Shown here: piece by piece, positions 25,099-32,627 of the stretch | How positions within the stretch are numbered: the first letter of the stretch is position 1 | Layout: each line of letters starts with the position of its first letter | Source of the DNA: Pseudomonas nitroreducens | GTDB lineage: Bacteria; Pseudomonadota; Gammaproteobacteria; Pseudomonadales; Pseudomonadaceae | Direction of reading: 5' to 3' | NCBI RefSeq assembly: GCF_014204515.1 | Contig: NZ_JACHLI010000003.1 | Coordinates: 287,691-351,690, forward strand | Length of the DNA stretch: 64,000 bases | Notes under the pieces: generated by a model | The model's database searches: none | What the model saw: only the letters and a program-made list of their open reading frames with translations | Told to the model about the DNA's origin: nothing | Program-made: the position numbers and the translations under genes

Positions 25099-25842
25099 TC
25101 AGCTCATGTACATTCCGCCATTCACCGGTACCGTGGCACCCGTAACGTAAGCTGCGCCCTCGGAAGCGAGGAATGCTACCACTTTGGCGATCTCTTCGGC
25201 TTGTCCAAGTCGACCCAGCGGAATCTGGCCGAGCAGCGCCTCACGCTGGGCCTCGGGCAGTTCGCGGGTCATGTCGGTGTCGATGAAGCCCGGAGCAACC
25301 GCGTTGACAGTGATAGCACGGGAACCGACTTCGCGTGCCAGGGCGCGGGTGAAGCCTTCCAGGCCGGCCTTGGCGGCGGCGTAGTTGGTCTGTCCGGCGT
25401 TACCCATGGCACCGACCACGGAGCCAATGTTGATGATGCGACCCCAGCGCGCCTTGGTCATGCCGCGCAGCACGGCTTTCGACAGACGGTAGAGGCTGTT
25501 GAGGTTGGTGTTGACGACATCGAACCACTCGTCGTCTTTCATGCGCATCAGCAGGTTATCGCGGGTGATGCCAGCGTTATTGACGACGATGGCCGGGGCG
25601 CCGGATTCCTTCTGGATGGCCTCGACCACGGCGGTCACGGACTCGTCGTTGGACACGTCCAGCACCATGCCCGAACCCTGGATGCCGTTTTCCTTGAGGT
25701 ACTCGGAAATCTTCTGGGCGCCGGACTCGCTGGTGGCGGTGCCGACCACGGTGGCGCCCATGCGACCCAGTTCCAGCGCGATGGCCTGGCCGATACCACG
25801 GCTCGCGCCGGTAACCAGGGCAACCTTACCTTGCAGACTCAT
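25099..25842 (-). CDS. fabG: 3-oxoacyl-ACP reductase
   Basis: A 247-residue short-chain dehydrogenase that uses NADPH in fatty-acid elongation. TGASRGIGQAIA nucleotide site, catalytic Ser in INIGSVVGAMG and Tyr-Lys in QTNYAAAKAGLEG. It ends in VNGGMYMS, as usual. 14 bases from fabD. Confidence 0.98.
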   Translation of the reverse strand: MSLQGKVALVTGASRGIGQAIALELGRMGATVVGTATSESGAQKISEYLKENGIQGSGMVLDVSNDESVTAVVEAIQKESGAPAIVVNNAGITRDNLLMRMKDDEWFDVVNTNLNSLYRLSKAVLRGMTKARWGRIINIGSVVGAMGNAGQTNYAAAKAGLEGFTRALAREVGSRAITVNAVAPGFIDTDMTRELPEAQREALLGQIPLGRLGQAEEIAKVVAFLASEGAAYVTGATVPVNGGMYMS

Positions 25843-25856
25843 GCCTTATCTCCTGT

Positions 25857-26795
25857 TCAAGCCAGAGCCGCGCGGGCCGCGCCGAAGGCGTCCGCGGAAT
25901 CCAGGTTGTGGGTGGTCACGCCCTTGGCGCAACGCTTGTTCAAACCAGCCAGCACCTTGCCCGGACCGCATTCGACCAGGTCGGTGACGCCCTTCTCGGC
26001 CAGCAGCTGCACGCTCTCGACCCAGCGCACCGGGCTGTACAGCTGCGCCAGCAGGTCGCGCTTGAGCGCGGCCAGATCGGCCGGAACCTGGGCAGTGACG
26101 TTCTGCACCAGGGCGATCTGCGGCATCTGCCACTGCACGGCCTCGACGGCCTCGGCGAAACGCTCGGCAGCCGGACGCATCAGCTCGCAGTGCGACGGCA
26201 CGCTGACCGGCAGCGCGACGGCGCGCTTGGCGCCACGCGCCTTGCACGCCTCGATGGCACGCTCGACGGCCTTGGCGGCACCGGCGATCACCACCTGACC
26301 GGGAGCGTTGAAATTCACTGCGCTGACCACTTCGCCCTGGGCCGCTTCGGCGCAGGCGGCGAGTACGTCAGCATCATCCAGACCAAGGATGGCAGCCATG
26401 CCACCGGTCCCGGCGGGAACGGCTTCCTGCATCAGTTGGCCACGGCGCTCGACCAGCTTGACCGCATCGGCGAAAGCCAAGCTGCCGGCGGCGACCAGCG
26501 CGGAATATTCACCCAGGCTGTGGCCGGCAACGTAGGCCGGCTGCACGCCACCTTCGGCCTGCCACAGACGCCACAGGGCAATGGAGACGGTGAGGATGGC
26601 GGGCTGGGTCTTGTCGGTCTGGTTCAGGCGCTCTTCCGGGCCTTCCTGTACCAGCGCCCAGAGGTCATAACCCAGGGCAGCGGAGGCTTCAGCGAAGGTT
26701 TCGCGCACCACGGCATGCTGGGCACCCAGCTCGGCGAGCATGCCGAGCGACTGCGAACCTTGACCGGGGAATACGAAGGCGAGGGATGCGGACAT
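25857..26795 (-). CDS. fabD: malonyl-CoA:ACP transacylase
   Basis: A 312-residue enzyme that loads malonyl on ACP. It begins MSASLAFVFPGQGSQ and has the active Ser in VAGHSLGEYSALVA, with His in VSVPSHCELMRP. A 104-base gap to plsX carries no clear promoter. Confidence 0.97.
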   Translation of the reverse strand: MSASLAFVFPGQGSQSLGMLAELGAQHAVVRETFAEASAALGYDLWALVQEGPEERLNQTDKTQPAILTVSIALWRLWQAEGGVQPAYVAGHSLGEYSALVAAGSLAFADAVKLVERRGQLMQEAVPAGTGGMAAILGLDDADVLAACAEAAQGEVVSAVNFNAPGQVVIAGAAKAVERAIEACKARGAKRAVALPVSVPSHCELMRPAAERFAEAVEAVQWQMPQIALVQNVTAQVPADLAALKRDLLAQLYSPVRWVESVQLLAEKGVTDLVECGPGKVLAGLNKRCAKGVTTHNLDSADAFGAARAALA

Positions 26796-26899
26796 TTCAA
26801 CAGGTCCCTTTTGTCTGTGTCATCAAATGGATAACGCCGGCGAGAGCCTGGCGCATTGAACTGACAGTTGGATGACGGTCTGACGACCGCGGTCACACA

Positions 26900-27907
26900 T
26901 TACAGCAGATGTTCCAGGCGACCATGCAGCCGCTGGGGCAGATTCTCGCGGACTTCCAGCAGCGCGCGGCGCAATGCGCTCTGGATGCCCTCTTCTTTCG
27001 CACTGCCGTGACTCTTCACCACGATGCCCTGCAAGCCGAGGAAGCTCGCGCCATTGTGCTGCGAGGGCGTGAGGTCGCCACGCAGCCGGCGCAGGAACGG
27101 CATCGCCATCAGACCGACCGCCTTGGCCGGCAGGCTGGAGCGGAACAGCTCTTCCAGGCGCGCGGCGACCATGGCCGCCAGCCCTTCGCTGGACTTGAGC
27201 AGGATGTTGCCGACGAAACCGTCGCAGACCACCACGTCGGCCAGGCCGCGATACAGGCCATCGCCTTCGATATAGCCGATGTAGTTCACTCCACGCGCCT
27301 GCTGCAGCAGGCTGGCGGCCAGCTTGACCTGCTGGTTGCCCTTGATGTCTTCGGTGCCGACGTTCAGCAGAGCGACCCTGGGATTGCTCTTGCCAAGTGC
27401 CTCCGCCGCCACCGCGCCCATGACGGCGAACTGGTAGAGATGCTCGGCACTGCAATCGACGTTGGCGCCCAGGTCGAGCAGATGGCAGTGGCCGGTCTGC
27501 GTCGGCACGGCCGTCACCATCGCCGGACGATCGATGCCCGGCAGGGTCTTGAGCAGGTAGCGAGAGAGCGCCATCAGCGCACCGGTATTCCCGGCACTGA
27601 CGCAGGCATGGGCCTTGCCATCACGAACCAGTTCGAGGGCAACACGCATGGAGGAATCGGGCTTGCCACGCAACGCCTGGGACGGACGCTCGTCCATCGT
27701 GATGATTTCACTGGCGTGGTGAACGTGAAGACGCTGGCGCTCGACCGCAGAAAGGCCGCGCAGCTGTTCTTCTATCTGGGGAGCTTGGCCGACAAGGACC
27801 AGCTGGAGGGAAGCATATTCGGCCAGAAAGGAAATGCAGGCCGGAACAATGCAGTGGGGACCGTAGTCCCCACCCATTGCATCAATCGCGATGATTGGTG
27901 CGGACAA
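26900..27907 (-). CDS. plsX: phosphate acyltransferase PlsX
   Basis: A 335-residue enzyme that turns acyl-ACP into acyl-phosphate at the start of phospholipid synthesis. IIAIDAMGGDYGP at the N-terminus, SAGNTGALMALSRYLL, and CDGFVGNILLKSSEG are family marks. It is 3 bases after rpmF, an ancient pairing. Confidence 0.97.
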   Translation of the reverse strand: MSAPIIAIDAMGGDYGPHCIVPACISFLAEYASLQLVLVGQAPQIEEQLRGLSAVERQRLHVHHASEIITMDERPSQALRGKPDSSMRVALELVRDGKAHACVSAGNTGALMALSRYLLKTLPGIDRPAMVTAVPTQTGHCHLLDLGANVDCSAEHLYQFAVMGAVAAEALGKSNPRVALLNVGTEDIKGNQQVKLAASLLQQARGVNYIGYIEGDGLYRGLADVVVCDGFVGNILLKSSEGLAAMVAARLEELFRSSLPAKAVGLMAMPFLRRLRGDLTPSQHNGASFLGLQGIVVKSHGSAKEEGIQSALRRALLEVRENLPQRLHGRLEHLL

Positions 27908-27910
27908 AGA

Positions 27911-28093
27911 TTACTCGTCAGAGCCTTTGTCTACGACCTTGCGGCCGCGATAGAAACCGTCCGGGGAGACGTGGTGGCGCAGGTGAACTTCACCAGTGCT
28001 CTTTTCCACGGACAGAGCGCTCGCGTCCAGGGCATCGTGCGAACGACGCATGTCACGAGCGGAACGGGATTTTTTGTTCTGCTGAACAGCCAT
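27911..28093 (-). CDS. rpmF: 50S ribosomal protein L32
   Basis: A 60-residue basic ribosomal protein, MAVQQNKKSRSARDMRRSHD. It is the cysteine-free form, as in E. coli. Between yceD and plsX; 13 bases after yceD. Confidence 0.98.
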   Translation of the reverse strand: MAVQQNKKSRSARDMRRSHDALDASALSVEKSTGEVHLRHHVSPDGFYRGRKVVDKGSDE

Positions 28094-28106
28094 GATTGAT
28101 TAACTC

Positions 28107-28637
28107 CTAAACGTTTGGGTCACGCTTCAACTGCGCCAGTACGCTGAACGGATTGGGCCGCTCTTCGACGTTCTCGCTCGGTTCGGGCGCTGTAGCGTAT
28201 CCCACCGGCTGCTGGCAATCCTCAGGGTCATGGACCGGCACGATGGGCAAGGCGAGCAGCAACTCGTCCTCGGCCAGCGAGGTCAGGTCGATGGGGTCAT
28301 CCCCCACTTCCAGCGCATCGTAGCCACTGGGCAGATCATCGATCGACTTGCCTTCCGGAATGATGACGTAATCATACGCACCACCCACATGGAAGTTGGC
28401 CGGCTCGAGACAGCGCTGGCATACCATGCTCACCTCGGCGTCGAGTTCGACGTGCATGACCGCCAGCTTCTGCTGATCACGGAAGAAGGAAAACTTCGCG
28501 TGAACATCGCCGTCACTGCTGGTCAGTTGCTCGCTGAGACGTGTCATCTTGGCGATCGGCAGCACACCCTCGAGGGTGGCGGCGCGCTCTACCAATTTGC
28601 GCGGATCAACGTGAGGTGGTATCGGTCCATTCAACAT
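28107..28637 (-). CDS. yceD: DUF177 protein YceD (23S rRNA accumulation)
   Basis: A 176-residue protein of the DUF177 family, needed for 23S rRNA accumulation in bacteria and plastids. The family Cys site is in VSMVCQRCLEP, and the tail has EDCQQPVGY and FSVLAQLKRDP. The start MLNGPIPPH at 28637 is only 9 bases from a perfect -10 box, so the transcript has almost no leader. The longer frame from 28661 would start inside the promoter. Confidence 0.93.
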   Translation of the reverse strand: MLNGPIPPHVDPRKLVERAATLEGVLPIAKMTRLSEQLTSSDGDVHAKFSFFRDQQKLAVMHVELDAEVSMVCQRCLEPANFHVGGAYDYVIIPEGKSIDDLPSGYDALEVGDDPIDLTSLAEDELLLALPIVPVHDPEDCQQPVGYATAPEPSENVEERPNPFSVLAQLKRDPNV

Positions 28638-28646
28638 AAGCGCGCC

Positions 28647-28674
28647 ATTATAGGGATGCACCCGAAGCTGTCAA
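28647..28674 (-). promoter_or_regulatory. consensus sigma70 promoter for yceD-rpmF-plsX-fab
   Basis: On the minus strand, TTGACA (28669-28674), 16 bases, TATAAT (28647-28652), both perfect. The initiating ATG lies at 28637-28635, so transcription starts about 3 bases before it. Confidence 0.85.
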
Positions 28675-28749
28675 AGGAAATTAGCCATAAACCGCTGTAT
28701 GGACAGCCCTTTTCGCTAGAATCAGCACGACGCTCCGAAGGAATTCTCC

Positions 28750-29328
28750 ATGCTACCCCTGATCCTTGCTTCCAGCTCGCCCTATCGCCGCGAACTGCTG
28801 CAGCGCCTGCGCCTGCCATTCGAATGCGCCAGCCCCGATATCGATGAAACCCCGCTGCCCGGCGAAAGCGCCGAGCAACTGGTGCGCCGACTGGCGGAAA
28901 GCAAGGCGCGCGCTCTGGCGAAGCGCTTTCCCGCACACCTGATCATCGGCTCGGACCAGGCCGCGGTGAACGGCGAACGCATCCTCGGCAAACCCCACGA
29001 CATCGAGCGCGCCACCGAACAGTTGCTGGTCGCCAGCGGGCACAGCGTCAGCTTCCTCACCGGCCTGTGCCTGCTGAACAGCCAGACCGGCGAGGCCAGG
29101 GTCGACTGCATCCCTTTTACCGTGCATTTCCGCGAGCTCGATGAAGCGCGCATCCGCCGCTATCTCGAAGCCGAGAAACCATTCGACTGCGCCGGCAGCT
29201 TCAAGGCCGAAGGCCTGGGCGTCAGCCTGTTCCGCCGCACCGAAGGCGATGACGCTACCAGCCTGGTCGGCCTGCCGCTGATCCGCCTGGTGGACATGCT
29301 GCTCGCCGAACAGGTGCCCATCCCCTGA
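28750..29328 (+). CDS. Maf/YceF-type nucleotide pyrophosphatase
   Basis: A 192-residue protein of the Maf family, YceF branch (7-methyl-GTP pyrophosphatase, removes damaged nucleotides). It begins LILASSSPYRRELLQRL, then SPDIDETPLPGES and IIGSDQAAVNGERILGKP with the metal and base sites. Divergent from yceD, so both share the 112-base intergenic region; it has GAAGGA before the ATG. Confidence 0.92.
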   Translation: MLPLILASSSPYRRELLQRLRLPFECASPDIDETPLPGESAEQLVRRLAESKARALAKRFPAHLIIGSDQAAVNGERILGKPHDIERATEQLLVASGHSVSFLTGLCLLNSQTGEARVDCIPFTVHFRELDEARIRRYLEAEKPFDCAGSFKAEGLGVSLFRRTEGDDATSLVGLPLIRLVDMLLAEQVPIP

Positions 29329-29360
29329 AACAGAAAGCCTGACGACAGAAACCGAAATGC

Positions 29361-29386
29361 AAAGGCCCGGCAATCGCCGGGCCTTT
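29361..29386. terminator. terminator shared by maf and sppA
   Basis: Stem AAAGGCCCGG (29361-29370) with CCGGGCCTTT (29377-29386), flanked by A and T tracts, for two converging genes. Confidence 0.85.
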
Positions 29387-29409
29387 TCCTTCCTTATATA
29401 AGGAAGGCT

Positions 29410-30405
29410 TCAGCGCAGGGCCGGGCCCTGGAAGCCCATCCACAACGCCATGTGCTCGGCAACGCTGGCGCCCAGCTTCTTGGCGAAGCGATCGAAAGGT
29501 GAATCCTGCACGGTGTAGTCGACGATTTCCTTTTCCTTGACGATCTCGCGCGCGACGTAGCTGGTGCTGCCCAGGCCGTCGATCAACCCCAGCTGCAGCG
29601 CCTGCTCGCCAGACCAGATCAGCCCGGAGAACAGCTCCGGATGGTCCTTGTCCTTCAGGCGATCGCCACGCCCCTTCTTCACGCTGTCGATGAACTGCTT
29701 GTGGGTGACATCCAGCACCTGCTGCCAGAACGCGGTCTCATCCGCTTTCGGCGGCTGGAACGGATCGAGGAAGGCCTTGTGCTCGCCAGAGGTATAGAGG
29801 CGGCGATCCACACCCAGCTTTTCCATGGTGCCGACGAAGCCGAAAGTGGCCGCGGTCACGCCGATGGAGCCCACCAGGCTGGCCTTGTCGGCATAGATCT
29901 GGTCGGCAGCGCTGGCAATGTAATAGGCGCCGGATGCCCCGAGATCGCTGATGACCGCGTAGACCTTGATATCCGGATGCTCACCGCGCAGGCGCTTGAT
30001 TTCATCGTAGATATAGCCCGACTGCACCGGACTGCCGCCCGGGCTGTTGATGCGCAGGATGATGCCCTTGGTGCCCGCATCCTCGAAAGCCGCGCGCAGC
30101 GCGCCGACGATATTGTCCGCACTGGCCGCCTCATTGTCGGCGATCATGCCCTTCACCTCGACCATCGCCGTGTGACTGGCGCCACGCGAAGCGGACTTGG
30201 ACAGACCACTGAACGGACTGAACAGTGCCAGCGCGCCAAACAGGTAAACGAAGGTCAGCAGCTTGAAGAAAATCCCCCAGCGGCGCGACCGCCGTTGCTC
30301 CTGCACACCTGCCAGCACCGCCTTCTCCAGCAGCTTCCAGCTCTTGTCATCAGCCGCTGCCGACTGAACTGCCCTGCTATCGTCCGCCTTCCATTCATCC
30401 GACAT
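29410..30405 (-). CDS. sppA: signal peptide peptidase SppA (S49 family)
   Basis: A 331-residue inner-membrane serine protease, short single-domain form. Membrane helix at about 45-62 (IFFKLLTFVYLFGALALF). The nucleophile Ser is in SDLGASGAYYIASAAD and the general-base Lys in DKASLVGSIGVTAA. It degrades released signal peptides. Start overlaps the HAD gene stop by one base. Confidence 0.93.
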   Translation of the reverse strand: MSDEWKADDSRAVQSAAADDKSWKLLEKAVLAGVQEQRRSRRWGIFFKLLTFVYLFGALALFSPFSGLSKSASRGASHTAMVEVKGMIADNEAASADNIVGALRAAFEDAGTKGIILRINSPGGSPVQSGYIYDEIKRLRGEHPDIKVYAVISDLGASGAYYIASAADQIYADKASLVGSIGVTAATFGFVGTMEKLGVDRRLYTSGEHKAFLDPFQPPKADETAFWQQVLDVTHKQFIDSVKKGRGDRLKDKDHPELFSGLIWSGEQALQLGLIDGLGSTSYVAREIVKEKEIVDYTVQDSPFDRFAKKLGASVAEHMALWMGFQGPALR

Positions 30406-31091
30406 CAGTTACCCACCTCAAGCTGCGGTTTCACCGAGCGCCTGGCCAACCAGGCGCGCAATTCATTGAAATGCCCCACTTCCAGCGCCGGAGCATACTC
30501 GCGAAGGATATCCAGCGACTGTGCACCGTAACCCACCGCCACCGAATCCATCCCGGCGCGGCGCGCCATCTCCAGATCGAACGGCGAGTCACCCACCATC
30601 AGCGCATCGCGGGCATCGACCCGGCAGTGCTCGAGAATCTCGTGCAGCATGCGCGGATCCGGCTTGCTCGCCGACTCGTCGGCGGCACGGGTGATATCGA
30701 AGAAATCGGTCCAGCCCTGCCCCGCCAGCACGCGATCCAGCCCACGGCGGTTCTTGCCGGTAGCCACCGCCAGTTGGTAACCCGCAGCGCGAAACTCCAC
30801 CATCGCCTCGGCCACACCCGGGAACAACGGCGAAGGCTGCACCTCCAGGCTCAGGTAGTGATTGCCGTAGTCGAGACGGAAGCGATCCAGCGGCTCGCCG
30901 TCCACCACCTCGAGATACAGGGTCTGGATGGCTTCCGGCAGACCGAGCCCGATGATGCCCTTGATCGCCGCATCGCTGCGTTCAGGGAGGCCGGAATTGA
31001 CCGCCGCCACGCGCATGGCCTCGACGATACGACCGATGGAATCCACCAGCGTGCCATCCCAGTCGAAGATCAGCAGGGAATACTCACGCAT
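30405..31091 (-). CDS. HAD-superfamily phosphatase (phosphoglycolate phosphatase-like)
   Basis: A 228-residue protein with LLIFDWDGTLVDS (motif I), AVATGKNRRGLDR (motif II) and ALMVGDSPFDLEMARRAG (motif IV). Substrate uncertain; it resembles the PA2974-type Gph relatives. The ATG at 31091 overlaps the end of rluC by 8 bases; the longer frame into rluC is not real. Confidence 0.88.
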   Translation of the reverse strand: MREYSLLIFDWDGTLVDSIGRIVEAMRVAAVNSGLPERSDAAIKGIIGLGLPEAIQTLYLEVVDGEPLDRFRLDYGNHYLSLEVQPSPLFPGVAEAMVEFRAAGYQLAVATGKNRRGLDRVLAGQGWTDFFDITRAADESASKPDPRMLHEILEHCRVDARDALMVGDSPFDLEMARRAGMDSVAVGYGAQSLDILREYAPALEVGHFNELRAWLARRSVKPQLEVGN

Positions 31092-32040
31092 CCAGACGCT
31101 CCACGGTGCGCTGCCAGACCTCGTCCACTGGCGCTTCCAGCTCCAGCACCGCGCCATCGGGCAGCGGCACGCGCAGGTAAGCCGAATGCAGGAACAGGCG
31201 CTTGCCGCCCAGCTCGCGGATTTCGCGGGAGAAATCTTCATCGCCGTACTTGGGATCGCCAGCGATGGAGTGGCCGGCGTGCTTGGCGTGCACGCGAATC
31301 TGGTGGGTGCGCCCGGTGATCGGCCGCGCCTCCACCAGGGTGGCGAAGTCACCGAAGCGGCGCAGCACCTTGAACTCGGTCAGCGCTTCCTTACCCTCGG
31401 GATTCACTTCCACCACGCGTTCGCCGGAGCGCAGGTTGTTCTTCAGCAGCGGCACGGCGATCTGTTTCTTCGCTGCCGGCCAGTTGCCGCGCACCAGGGC
31501 GTGATAACGCTTGTCGACGATACGCTCGCCACGCAGGGCGTCGTGCAGGTGGCGCAGCATGCTGCGCTTCTTGGCGATCATCAGCAGGCCGGAGGTATCG
31601 CGGTCCAGGCGGTGCACCAGCTCCAGGTCCTTGCACTCCGGACGCAACTGGCGGAAAGCCTCGATGACCCCGTAGTTCAGGCCGCTGCCGCCATGCACGG
31701 CGATACCGGTGGGCTTGTTCACCACGATCAGTGCCTTGTCCTCGAAGACGATGGACGCCTCCAGGCGCTCCAGCAGGCCCTGGGCCAGCGGCACCGGCTC
31801 GTCGCGCTCGGCCAGGCGCAGCGGCGGAACGCGGATCACATCGCCCGCCTGCAGCTTGTACTCGGGCTTGATACGTCCTTTATTCACCCGTACTTCGCCC
31901 TTGCGCAGGATGCGATAGATCAGCGTCTTGGGCACGCCCTTGAGCTGGGTACGGAGGAAATTGTCGATGCGTTGGCCGGCATACTCCGGCGCGACTTCAA
32001 GCAGCTGGACGCCGGAAGTCGGAGGGGCGGGATTAGTCAT
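31084..32040 (-). CDS. rluC: 23S rRNA pseudouridine synthase RluC
   Basis: A 318-residue enzyme. N-terminal S4 domain (GQRIDNFLRTQLKGVPKTLI), then the catalytic Asp in LVHRLDRDTSGLLMIAK and GRTHQIRVH. In E. coli RluC makes pseudouridine 955, 2504 and 2580 in 23S rRNA. It is divergent from rne and head of rluC-HAD-sppA, as in PAO1. Confidence 0.95.
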   Translation of the reverse strand: MTNPAPPTSGVQLLEVAPEYAGQRIDNFLRTQLKGVPKTLIYRILRKGEVRVNKGRIKPEYKLQAGDVIRVPPLRLAERDEPVPLAQGLLERLEASIVFEDKALIVVNKPTGIAVHGGSGLNYGVIEAFRQLRPECKDLELVHRLDRDTSGLLMIAKKRSMLRHLHDALRGERIVDKRYHALVRGNWPAAKKQIAVPLLKNNLRSGERVVEVNPEGKEALTEFKVLRRFGDFATLVEARPITGRTHQIRVHAKHAGHSIAGDPKYGDEDFSREIRELGGKRLFLHSAYLRVPLPDGAVLELEAPVDEVWQRTVERLDA

Positions 32041-32627
32041 CCGTCCATAATATCAATTTTTCATTCAATTGAAGCACTTAATCATTGCTGCTATATTCGG
32101 GAGGCCGCCAAAAGTGGCCAGGCCTGCGGATGATCGCGTAATCGCCATCCCCAACCGCCTGCAAACACATTGAATGGACACGAGGCAGTCCCCGGAAGCG
32201 TTGCAACGGCCCGAGCGATTCTCGCGCCGACAGCGCCTCGAAACCCAGGCCTTCAGACATGACCACGGCAGCCAAGGTCGCCGTGATAAAAGCCAACCCC
32301 GCTCCCGGATTCAGCGAGTGGCACCCGGCTCTTAAGGGAAATGTGCAGGGCGGAGATGCACAACTGTCGGATTGCGTTGCCTTCATGCCTCCATGCCTTG
32401 AACGTAGACGCACTATATCGTCCGCATCTGACAGCCAATTCCTCCTCCTGATGAATGCTTGTTCTGACAAAACAAGCAGGAAACGTAGTCGCGGCACAGC
32501 AGATACTTCCTGCTGCCGCTGGACACGGGAACGGTCCGCCGTTCCTGAGTACGTGCCTTAGCACCGACCGTGAGAGTCGTGTGTGCCGATCGCCGTTTCC
32601 GGTGGCCCCGGAAACCATTGGTACTAC
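32041..32627 (+). promoter_or_regulatory. long rne leader region with hairpins
   Basis: There is no convincing gene in these 587 bases between rluC and rne. Two clear hairpins are GCTTGTT/AACAAGC (32457-32463 with 32471-32477) and TTTCCGG/CCGGAAA (32596-32602 with 32608-32614), the latter 14 bases before the start codon. There is no Shine-Dalgarno-like sequence before the ATG. E. coli rne is autoregulated through its leader, so this likely plays that role. Rluc promoter elements at the left end are not distinct. Confidence 0.55.

Noticed and set aside
28681..28749. maf promoter with TAGAAT at 28717-28722
   Set aside because: The -10 is plausible but no -35 could be supported, so it is not listed as a feature.
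32078..32497. 139-codon minus-strand frame in the rne leader
   Set aside because: No ribosome site, no family, odd composition, and it would begin inside the rne leader; counted as noncoding.
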